Shown here: positions 7,495 through 13,978 of the stretch, piece after piece
Layout: every line of letters starts with the position of its first letter
Numbering within the stretch: position 1 is the stretch's first letter
Source: Paracoccaceae bacterium
GTDB lineage: Bacteria; Pseudomonadota; Alphaproteobacteria; Rhodobacterales; Rhodobacteraceae
Length of the DNA: 17,294 bases
Direction of reading: 5' to 3'
NCBI GenBank assembly: GCA_016937725.1
Contig: JAFGVZ010000004.1
Location: 1-17,294, forward strand
The notes under the pieces: model-generated
Told to the model about the DNA's origin: nothing
Database searches by the model: none
The model's input: the letters and a program-made list of their open reading frames with translations, nothing else
Program-made: the position numbers and the translations under genes

Positions 7495-9267
7495 ATGGCG
7501 CTGTCGCGCAGGGGAAGCCAACGCGATGTCAGCAGCGCCATCTGGCCGGGCTTTGTCGATGCGATGACAGCACTCTTGCTGGTGCTGATGTTCGTGTTGT
7601 CCATTTTCATGATCGTGCAATTCGTGCTGCGCGATACGATCAGCGCGCAAGGCACCCAGCTTGAAGGCCTGAGCGCCGAAGTTGCGCAGCTTGCGAATGC
7701 GCTCGGGTTGTCGCGCGCGCGGGTCAGCAGTTTGGAAAGCGAAGTGTCGGGCCTGCGCGATGATGTCGGCGCGGCTGAAGCGCAGATCGCGGCGCAACTG
7801 GCGACCATCGCGGGCTTGACCCGCGATCTCTCGGCCCGCGAGGGGGATCTGGCCGAGGCGCGTGCCCAGATCACAGATTTCGAAGCGCAGGTCGCAGCGC
7901 TTATAGGTGCGCGCGACACGGCTTTGGCAGAGGGGCAGGCGCTGAGCGTGGAATTGGCCGAATTGGAAGCGGCCCAAGCGGTGCTGATCTCGGAGCAAGA
8001 GGCGCTGCAACTGGCCTTGGCCAATCTGCGCACTGAACTGGACGCAGAGGCAGAGGCCGCGCGTCTGGCCGCGGCGCGAGCCGATGCGGTCGAAGCCGCG
8101 CTGGCAGATGCGCAGGCAGAGGCCGCAGGGCGAGAGGTCTCCTTGGCGCAGCTTGCCGCACAACTAGATCAGGCAGAGGCCGAGCGCTCTGCGGCGCTGG
8201 CCGATGCCGCGCGCGCGGCCGAAGAGCTTGACGCGGCTGAAGCCGCGCGTTTGGCCGAAGCCGCTGCCGCCGAAGCCTTGCGTGCCCGTTTGGCCGATGT
8301 GGAAACCGCACTCAGTGACGAAGAACGCACCCGGCTGGCCGAAGCCGCCGCCGCAGAGGCGTTGCGCGCGCGGTTGGCGGAAGCTGATACAGAACTTACA
8401 GCGCTGACCTTGGCGCTGGAAGCCGAACGCGCCCGCGCCGAAGACACGCTTACGCTGTTGGCGGCGGCGCGGGCGGCACAATCCGAGCTTCAGACCGAAC
8501 TGGACCAGACCCTCAGCGACCGCGCGCGTCAAGCAGCCCTTTTGGCCGCCGCGCGTGACACGATTGCCGCGCAAGATGACGCCAGCGCGGAAGAGGCGCG
8601 CCGGCTTGAATTGCTAAACCAGCAGGTCGCGGCGCTGCGCGGGCAGGTCGGTGGGTTGCAAGACCTGTTGGGAGAGGCGCGCGCCCGCGAGGATGCTGCC
8701 AATACGCAGATCGAAGCGCTTGGGTCCGACCTGAACCTCGCCTTGGCCGAACTTGCCGCAGAGCAAAAAGCGCGCGCCGATCTGGAAGCGGCAGAGCGCG
8801 CGCGGCTGGAGCGGTTCCAGTCCGAATTCTTCGGGCGCTTGCGCGACTTGCTGGAGGGGCGCGACGAAATCCAGGTCGTGGGCGATCGGTTCGTGTTCTC
8901 GTCCGAAGTGTTGTTCGAACTGGGTTCGGCTGATCTGGCCCCAGCGGGACGCGCGCAAATTACCAATGTTGTCCGCATTTTACGCGAGGTGTCGGACCGC
9001 ATTCCCGATGATATCGACTGGATTTTGCGGGTCGATGGACATACCGACAATCTGGCCCTCTCACCCGGTGCGGAATTTGCCGACAATTGGGAGCTAAGCC
9101 AAGCTCGTGCCCTATCAGTCGTGCGCTTCATGACCGACTCTCTTGGTTTCCCGCCAGAGCGTCTGGCGGCAACCGGCTTTGGCGAGTACCGCCCCGTGAA
9201 CACGGCCAATACACCCGAAGCCCGCGCGCAGAACCGACGGATCGAGCTGAAACTGACCGAGCGTTAA
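7495..9267 (+). CDS. MotB/OmpA-like stator subunit with long Ala-rich coiled coil (peptidoglycan-binding protein)
   Basis: This is a 590-residue protein. The N-terminus is short, then one membrane helix (about 19-45) begins FVDAMTALLLVLMFVL. D22 sits where MotB, TolR and ExbD have the proton-carrying Asp. Residues about 48-450 are an Ala/Glu/Leu/Arg-rich periplasmic coiled coil that includes a 28-residue-period repeat (RLAEAAAAEALRARLA at 252-267 and 280-295). Residues about 455-588 are an OmpA-type peptidoglycan-binding domain with VDGHTDN (D518), NWELSQARALSVV (R538) and the end NRRIEL. MotB is typically nearer 300 residues, so the extra length is the coiled coil. The start is 2 bases after the MotA-like stop, with GGATGGGG before it. 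The protein would anchor the MotA-like ring to the cell wall. The stop overlaps that of the opposite-strand FliG-like gene (9264-9267). Confidence 0.85.
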   Translation: MALSRRGSQRDVSSAIWPGFVDAMTALLLVLMFVLSIFMIVQFVLRDTISAQGTQLEGLSAEVAQLANALGLSRARVSSLESEVSGLRDDVGAAEAQIAAQLATIAGLTRDLSAREGDLAEARAQITDFEAQVAALIGARDTALAEGQALSVELAELEAAQAVLISEQEALQLALANLRTELDAEAEAARLAAARADAVEAALADAQAEAAGREVSLAQLAAQLDQAEAERSAALADAARAAEELDAAEAARLAEAAAAEALRARLADVETALSDEERTRLAEAAAAEALRARLAEADTELTALTLALEAERARAEDTLTLLAAARAAQSELQTELDQTLSDRARQAALLAAARDTIAAQDDASAEEARRLELLNQQVAALRGQVGGLQDLLGEARAREDAANTQIEALGSDLNLALAELAAEQKARADLEAAERARLERFQSEFFGRLRDLLEGRDEIQVVGDRFVFSSEVLFELGSADLAPAGRAQITNVVRILREVSDRIPDDIDWILRVDGHTDNLALSPGAEFADNWELSQARALSVVRFMTDSLGFPPERLAATGFGEYRPVNTANTPEARAQNRRIELKLTER

Positions 9268-10364
9268 GCACCTTCCTCGTCTTGGCTGACCAGCTTGATC
9301 GTGCCTGCATCCGCCATGGCCCGGACCGCGCCCGAAATGCGCGCTTGCGCGGCGTCAAGCGCTTTGGCTGAAGGGCGGGGCAGGGCAGCGGCATCTTCGC
9401 GCAAGCCTTCGGCCAGACGTTTGTTCATATTCTCTAGCAAAAAGTCCATCGTCGGGGCGCTGCCTGCATCTTGAGCGGCCAGAATGGTGCGTAGATCATC
9501 CTCTGACACCGCGCGCACCAGATTGGCGACATCGCGCGCAGAGACACGCAAAGGAATATCCTGAAACGTGAAAATCGCTTTGCGCACGGCGCTTGCAAAC
9601 ACCTGATCGCTTTGTTCCAGCCCGGACAAAAGCTGATCGCGCAGGCTTGCATTTGTTGAATTCAAGATCTCTCCCACACGGCGGGTCGAAGGGCTGGCGA
9701 AGGCGCGCAACGGTTTGTCGCGCACTTGTTCGGCAAGGGCCGCGCCAATGCGCGCCACGGCTTCAGGCGCGATGGTTTCGGTGCGGGCCACCGCCAGTGC
9801 CAGCGTTTGCGCCAGATCGGCGGGCAGGGCTGCCAGAAGTGCTGCTGCCTTGTCCGTGCTCAATTTTGATAGCACCACTGCGCCCACAACCGTGCTTTCC
9901 TGTTGCAGGATCCGGATCAGGTCGGCGTCTTCCGCCAGTTCAATCTCTGTCCATGGGTCCGCGCCATCGCCCCCGCGTGCCAAGGTGCGCAACTGGCGGG
10001 TGGCCTGCGCATCCAGTTTGCCGTCCAGAAGCTTCAGCGCATCCTCGATATTCTCTGGAAAGGACAATCCGACCTGTTCCAGCATCTCGACAAATTCTTC
10101 AACCACGGCGCACATGGTTGGTCTGTCGATCAACCGCAGCGATGCCAATGCCTGCGTCATATCGGTCTGGTCTTGGGCGGGGATGTTGGCAAACGGAAAA
10201 TCGACCCCTTCAGCCAGCAAGACGCGCACGATGATCGCGGCTTTCTGCGTGCCGGTCAGATGGTCGGTGCGGGCGCGGGGCTTGGGCTGCGGGGCAGGGC
10301 GCACGGTTTGGGTTTGAGGCGCAGAGGCCCCAATCGACGCCAGCGCAAGATTTGATCCGGACAT
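9264..10364 (-). CDS. FliG-like flagellar motor switch protein, divergent
   Basis: This 366-residue protein shows all three FliG regions. The N domain starts LTGTQKAAI (36-44) and continues to about 130, including VVEEFVEML. The middle armadillo domain is about 150-220. The C-terminal torque domain is about 255-355 with AIFTFQDI (264-271), SEDDL and NMNKRLAEGLRED (312-324), close to the family's NMSKRAAEMLRED. The FliM-binding EHPQ motif of the middle domain is absent: ESTV (156-159) occupies its place. A Pro/Arg-rich N-terminal extension of about 30 residues is present. ATG 10364 is chosen over an in-frame TTG at 10379. No other flagellar gene is in view. The gene converges on the MotA/MotB-like pair, their stops sharing TTAA. 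It may be the main FliG encoded apart from its cluster, or a repurposed paralogue. Confidence 0.8.
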   Translation of the reverse strand: MSGSNLALASIGASAPQTQTVRPAPQPKPRARTDHLTGTQKAAIIVRVLLAEGVDFPFANIPAQDQTDMTQALASLRLIDRPTMCAVVEEFVEMLEQVGLSFPENIEDALKLLDGKLDAQATRQLRTLARGGDGADPWTEIELAEDADLIRILQQESTVVGAVVLSKLSTDKAAALLAALPADLAQTLALAVARTETIAPEAVARIGAALAEQVRDKPLRAFASPSTRRVGEILNSTNASLRDQLLSGLEQSDQVFASAVRKAIFTFQDIPLRVSARDVANLVRAVSEDDLRTILAAQDAGSAPTMDFLLENMNKRLAEGLREDAAALPRPSAKALDAAQARISGAVRAMADAGTIKLVSQDEEGA

Positions 10365-10434
10365 GACACGCCTGTTCAAAAAGACCAGACCTGTTTTAGC
10401 GCCAAACCCCTGAAGAATTCGTTGACGTCACAAT

Positions 10435-10459
10435 AAAAAACGCCCCTCTAAGAGGGGCG
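10435..10459 (-). terminator. Intrinsic terminator of the purB / small-protein unit
   Basis: CGCCCCTCT (10441-10449) and AGAGGGGCG (10451-10459) are perfect complements around one base, so the real loop is slightly larger. On the minus strand the hairpin is followed by six T (10440-10435). It lies just after the stop of the 53-codon gene and ends minus-strand transcription before the FliG-like gene, which must have its own promoter. Confidence 0.88.
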
Positions 10460-10465
10460 CTCAAA

Positions 10466-10627
10466 TTAGCTGGTGGCCGGCGTGATGCAGCTTCCGCTTT
10501 CGCTGTCATAGACCTGGCCTTCGGCGCAGGCATTTGCGGTCACTTCTTTGTTCCAACCGCAACTGGCGGCTGCCATCCCCGGAAGAAAGCCGAGAACGAG
10601 TGCTGCGAGAGTCATTTTCAGTTTCAT
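10466..10627 (-). CDS. Small secreted cysteine-containing protein downstream of purB
   Basis: This is a 53-residue protein, below common gene-size cut-offs. A signal peptide is clear: MKLK, a hydrophobic core (6-15) and GMAAA before the mature part starting near SCGWNK. The mature chain is about 32 residues with C23, C34 and C47 and the pattern CAEGQVYDSESGSC, which resembles a minimal chitin-binding/peritrophin-like CxxGxxxDxxxxxC motif. An odd cysteine count leaves one unpaired. The lipobox is poor (AASC), so periplasmic or secreted is more likely than lipoprotein. GAAAGGTGA precedes the ATG by a few bases, and a strong terminator follows. It lies 69 bases after purB on the same strand and may be co-transcribed. 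From memory, similar short proteins next to purB in Rhodobacterales have been labelled adenylosuccinate lyase by context, which is wrong by length. Function unknown. Confidence 0.75.
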   Translation of the reverse strand: MKLKMTLAALVLGFLPGMAAASCGWNKEVTANACAEGQVYDSESGSCITPATS

Positions 10628-10696
10628 GCGTCACCTTTCGTCTTGGGTGAAACAAAGGCTAGCACGAATCTTGCGTTTTCAATACATGTTTTGGAA

Positions 10697-12001
10697 TTAC
10701 GCAGAAAAGACCCGCGCGAAGATAGTCTCGACATGTTTGGTGTGGTAATCCAGATCGAATTTTGACCGGATTGCCTCTTCACTCAGCGCCGCGCGAACAT
10801 CGGTGTCGGCCAGCAATTCGTCCAGAAAATCGGCACCCTGTTCCCAGACCTTCATGGCATTGCGCTGCACCAGCGTATAAGAGGTTTCGCGGCTGACACC
10901 GGCTTGGGTAAGCGCCAGAAGCACGCGCTGACTGTGGATAAGGCCACGAAATTTGTTCATATTGGTGATCATATTGTCAGGATAGACCACCAGCTTGTCG
11001 ATGACACCCGTCAGGCGAGCGAGGGCGAAATCGAGCGTGATGGTCGCGTCCGGGCCGATCATCCGCTCGACCGACGAATGCGAAATGTCGCGCTCATGCC
11101 AAAGTGCCACGTTTTCCATGGCCGGGATGACCGCCATGCGCACCAGCCGCGCCAGACCCGTCAGGTTTTCCGTCAATACCGGGTTGCGCTTATGCGGCAT
11201 AGCCGACGAACCCTTTTGGCCCTTGCTGAAAAACTCTTCCGCTTCCAACACTTCGGTGCGCTGCATGTGGCGAATTTCAATCGCCACGTTTTCAATGCTG
11301 CTGGCGATCACACCCAGCGTGGCAAAGAACATGGCATGCCGGTCGCGGGGGATGACCTGTGTGCTGATCGGTTCGGGAACCAAGCCCATCTGATCGCAGA
11401 CATGCGCCTCGACCGCCGGGTCGATATTGGCGAATGTGCCGACCGCGCCGGAAATCGCACCCGTGGCCACTTCAGCGCGCGCGGCAACCAGACGGTCACG
11501 GTTGCGCTTCATTTCCGCGTAGAAACGCGCCAGCGTCAGGCCCATGGTGGTCGGTTCAGCATGAATGCCGTGGCTGCGGCCCATGCGGATGGTGAATTTA
11601 TGTTCCATGGCGCGACGTTTCAGCGCCTCCAGCAACGCATCCATATCGGCCAACAGCAGATCGGCCGCGCGCACAAGCTGCACGTTGAAGGTGGTGTCCA
11701 GCACATCGGAAGAGGTCATGCCCTGATGAACGAAACGCGCTTCGTCATTGCCGATAATCTCTGCCAGATGGGTCAGGAAGGCGATGACGTCATGCTTGGT
11801 GACGGCTTCGATTTCGTCAATGCGGGCGACATCGAAGTCGACATCCTTGGCTTTCCAGACCGCTGCTGCGCTTTCTGCCGGGATCACGCCCAGTTTCGCT
11901 TGCGCGTCGCAGGCATGGGCCTCAATCTCGTACCAGATGCGGAACTTGGTTTCCGGTGACCAGATGGCGACCATATCGGGGCGGGAATAGCGCGGGATCA
12001 T
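10697..12001 (-). CDS. purB: Adenylosuccinate lyase
   Basis: This 434-residue cytoplasmic enzyme splits SAICAR to AICAR and adenylosuccinate to AMP, each with release of fumarate, in de novo purine and AMP synthesis. It belongs to the fumarase/aspartase superfamily. The signature GSSAMPHKRNP (264-274) contains the catalytic-loop Ser. H70 (VTKHDV) and H144 (GRSHGIHAEPTT) are the conserved active-site histidines, and QGMTSSDVLDT (93-103) is the substrate-binding motif. The N-terminus MIPRYSRP with IWSPETKFRIW is the usual start of the bacterial 430-residue type. GAAAGG lies about 10 bases before the ATG. A small-protein gene follows on the same strand, and a glycosyltransferase gene is divergent. 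Confidence 0.96.
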   Translation of the reverse strand: MIPRYSRPDMVAIWSPETKFRIWYEIEAHACDAQAKLGVIPAESAAAVWKAKDVDFDVARIDEIEAVTKHDVIAFLTHLAEIIGNDEARFVHQGMTSSDVLDTTFNVQLVRAADLLLADMDALLEALKRRAMEHKFTIRMGRSHGIHAEPTTMGLTLARFYAEMKRNRDRLVAARAEVATGAISGAVGTFANIDPAVEAHVCDQMGLVPEPISTQVIPRDRHAMFFATLGVIASSIENVAIEIRHMQRTEVLEAEEFFSKGQKGSSAMPHKRNPVLTENLTGLARLVRMAVIPAMENVALWHERDISHSSVERMIGPDATITLDFALARLTGVIDKLVVYPDNMITNMNKFRGLIHSQRVLLALTQAGVSRETSYTLVQRNAMKVWEQGADFLDELLADTDVRAALSEEAIRSKFDLDYHTKHVETIFARVFSA

Positions 12002-12062
12002 GCGGAACGGCCTTTCACGTAACGAGGTTGCGCGCCTGATAGCGGCTTGGCCGCGCTACCGC

Positions 12063-12086
12063 AAGTAACGGTGCGTCGCATTACTT
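12063..12086. promoter_or_regulatory. Weak inverted repeat between purB and the divergent glycosyltransferase gene
   Basis: AAGTAA (12063-12068) and TTACTT (12081-12086) are inverted with a 12-base spacer, in the 178-base region between purB and the glycosyltransferase start. Just beyond it the sequence turns AT-rich (TTTATTTAACATAATACTG), where promoters for either gene could lie. The arms are short and may be chance. Confidence 0.25.
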
Positions 12087-12179
12087 TATTTAACATAATA
12101 CTGATTATGGGTATATTTGTTCAGTCGCCAGAGCCCCCCTGATTTGTTAACCTTTCCGCATCTGAAGATCGAGGATTCC

Positions 12180-13121
12180 GTGACCGCTGTGCATGTGTCC
12201 AAACAGGTTTGGCGCGCCGATTTGCCTGCAAGCGTGGATATTTGCATCCCGTTCTTCAAAGATGACCCGACCGCTCTGATCCGCCAACTTGCGCACCAAA
12301 GGGATGCTGACTCTTTCAGGCTGTCGCTCTGCGATGACGGAACCGCTGATCCGGGCCTGACTGCACGGGTTCAGGCCGCATTGGCCGCGTTTCCCGGCCC
12401 TGCGGTGCTGCACAGCCTTGCGCAAAATACCGGGCGCGCCAATGCGCGCAATGTCATGTTGCAAAACCTGCTGGCCGATTGGGTGCTGTTGCTGGATGCC
12501 GATATGGCGCTCGACACTCCCGATTTCGTCGCCACCTACCGCGATGCCGCCGCGCGCTTTGGCACCCCCTGCTGCATTGTCGGCGGCTTTCGGGTCGACC
12601 AGGCCGATATTCGCCCTGCAACCCGCCTGCATGCCGCGCAAGCGTTGAAATCTGAATGTAAACCAGCATCAGAGCGCGCGCTTGATCCAGGGCGATATGT
12701 CTATAGGTCTTCGGTCTTCGTGCACCGCGTGGTGGTGGAACAGCATGTGTTCGACCCGAAATTTCAGGCTTGGGGCTGGGAAGACGTGGAATGGGGTTGG
12801 CGTATTATGCGCGATAACCCTGTGCACCATATCGACAATCCCGCGCGTCATGTCGGGCTGGACGCCGACGCGGCGCTGGTGGCGAAATACACGGAATCTG
12901 TCGGGAATTTCCGCCGGATCAAGCGGCTTTACCCAAGTGAAGTGGCGCGCATGCCCATTGCGCGGGTGGCCAAGCTGCTGTCCTACCTGCCCTTCAAACA
13001 TGCATTGTCAGATCTCTTCAAAGCAATAACACTTTTCGGTCCATTTCCGGTCACGCTGCGGCTTTATGCTCTGAAATTCTATCGCGCTTCGCTCTATGCC
13101 AAAGCCTATCATGACGGATGA
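12180..13121 (+). CDS. Family 2 glycosyltransferase
   Basis: This is a protein of 313 residues from the GTG at 12180. It is a GT-A fold transferase that would move a sugar from a nucleotide-sugar donor onto a surface or secreted glycan. The first strand is VDICIPFFKDD (19-29), followed by LCDDGTADPG, NTGRANARN and the metal/nucleotide DxD motif in LLLDADM (D106, D108). The acceptor-side motif WGWEDVEWGWR (198-208) has the acidic pair of inverting GT2 enzymes. No clear membrane segment is seen beyond a weak hydrophobic stretch near the end. GTG 12180 is chosen because GAGGA (12171-12175) precedes it; a longer frame from TTG 12117 is possible. Its 3' end overlaps the polysaccharide deacetylase gene by 11 bases, so the two are probably a transcription unit acting on one glycan. 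The sugar is not predictable. Confidence 0.82.
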   Translation: MTAVHVSKQVWRADLPASVDICIPFFKDDPTALIRQLAHQRDADSFRLSLCDDGTADPGLTARVQAALAAFPGPAVLHSLAQNTGRANARNVMLQNLLADWVLLLDADMALDTPDFVATYRDAAARFGTPCCIVGGFRVDQADIRPATRLHAAQALKSECKPASERALDPGRYVYRSSVFVHRVVVEQHVFDPKFQAWGWEDVEWGWRIMRDNPVHHIDNPARHVGLDADAALVAKYTESVGNFRRIKRLYPSEVARMPIARVAKLLSYLPFKHALSDLFKAITLFGPFPVTLRLYALKFYRASLYAKAYHDG

Positions 13122-13881
13122 TGCAGAAACCCACCGCCGCAGCTTGTCACGCCGTGTTGCACGGCGGGTGACCGGCATGGTGCGTGTGGCGCCCCTGCGC
13201 CGGATGGAGGCGGGGTTTCACCTGTCCATCGCTTTAGATGACTGCCCGGACAGCGCTTGCACGCGCGGGGTCGAGGTGCTCGACGCACACGGATTGCGCG
13301 CCACCTTCTACATTGCCACGGGTTTGCTGGGGCAAGACGGTGTTTCCGGCCCGATCACGACCGCGCAGCGCATCCGCGCCCTTGCCGCCGAAGGCCATGA
13401 AATTGCCCTGCATACCCATGACCATGCCGATCTGACGGGGCTGTCTGTGGCGGATGCACTTGCCGATATTCAGCACAATATCAGCTATTTGCAGGACATT
13501 CTTGGGGCGAACCCCAGCCCCCATTTCGCCTATCCTTACGGAGAGACGACCTTGACCCTGAAACGCGCGCTGCTGGGGCATGTCGCCTCTGCGCGCGGGG
13601 TTCGGGCGGGTATAAACCGGATATTTGCCGACCGGATGCAGCTTTTTGCTTGCGATCTGGGCAGTCATCGGCCCGATTATCTGGCAGCGGCACGAAGGCT
13701 TATGCAAAGTGCCTCTATCTCAGGGGGTTGGGTCGTTTTATTCACGCATGATGTGCAGCCAAATCCTAGCCCATATGGTGTGACACCCCAAGTTCTGGAC
13801 AGCCTTGTGAAAGAGGCCATAGCGCTGGGTGCCACGCCCGCACCCATCGGTGAAACTTGGTCCCGGCTTTCGGCCGAGTAA
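13111..13881 (+). CDS. Polysaccharide deacetylase (NodB-homology, CE4) family protein
   Basis: This 256-residue hydrolase is expected to remove N- or O-acetyl groups from a sugar polymer using a divalent metal. CE4 motifs are all recognisable: ALDDCPDS (D43 catalytic base, D44 metal ligand), HTHDH (H101 and H105 metal ligands), YPYGE (141-145) and FTHDV with H213. The Cys after the DD pair replaces the usual Gly (DDG). No signal peptide is evident; the N-terminus is basic (RRSLSRRVARRV), so it may be cytoplasmic or membrane-associated. ATG 13111 is used; ATG 13096 in the same frame is equally possible, and neither has a clear ribosome-binding site. Translation is probably coupled to the overlapping glycosyltransferase gene. 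Family is firm; the substrate is inferred from the neighbour only. Confidence 0.82.
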   Translation: MTDDAETHRRSLSRRVARRVTGMVRVAPLRRMEAGFHLSIALDDCPDSACTRGVEVLDAHGLRATFYIATGLLGQDGVSGPITTAQRIRALAAEGHEIALHTHDHADLTGLSVADALADIQHNISYLQDILGANPSPHFAYPYGETTLTLKRALLGHVASARGVRAGINRIFADRMQLFACDLGSHRPDYLAAARRLMQSASISGGWVVLFTHDVQPNPSPYGVTPQVLDSLVKEAIALGATPAPIGETWSRLSAE

Positions 13882-13895
13882 GTAATATTCAAAAC

Positions 13896-13923
13896 TTGCA
13901 ATATGATTTTGGGCGGTTATATA
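13896..13923 (+). promoter_or_regulatory. Candidate sigma-70-type promoter of the SulP gene
   Basis: TTGCAA (13896-13901) and TATATA (13918-13923) are spaced by 16 bases in the AT-rich part of the 97-base gap before the SulP start. The elements resemble -35 and -10 boxes. There is no experimental or comparative support. Confidence 0.35.
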
Positions 13924-13978
13924 CGGGCTAACCCCTAGCCGCGCTGGCACGCTCGGCCCAAGATACAGGTTTGCCCCT

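Noticed and set aside
7901..9209. Long open frames antisense or out of frame to the coiled-coil gene, including Ala/Ser/Arg-rich ones
   Set aside because: They are shadows of a GC-rich, compositionally biased gene. None has recognisable motifs or its own ribosome-binding context.
6293..10364. Zorya-type antiphage system, suggested by the MotA-like gene with a tail and the OmpA-like gene
   Set aside because: No ZorC, ZorD helicase/nuclease or ZorE HNH gene is nearby. The flanking genes are a DUF2852 protein and FliG/purB, and the coiled coil is mainly on the MotB-like rather than the MotA-like subunit.
10423..10430. TGACGTCA palindrome before the FliG-like gene
   Set aside because: An isolated 8-base palindrome is expected by chance at this scale and has no supporting half-sites.
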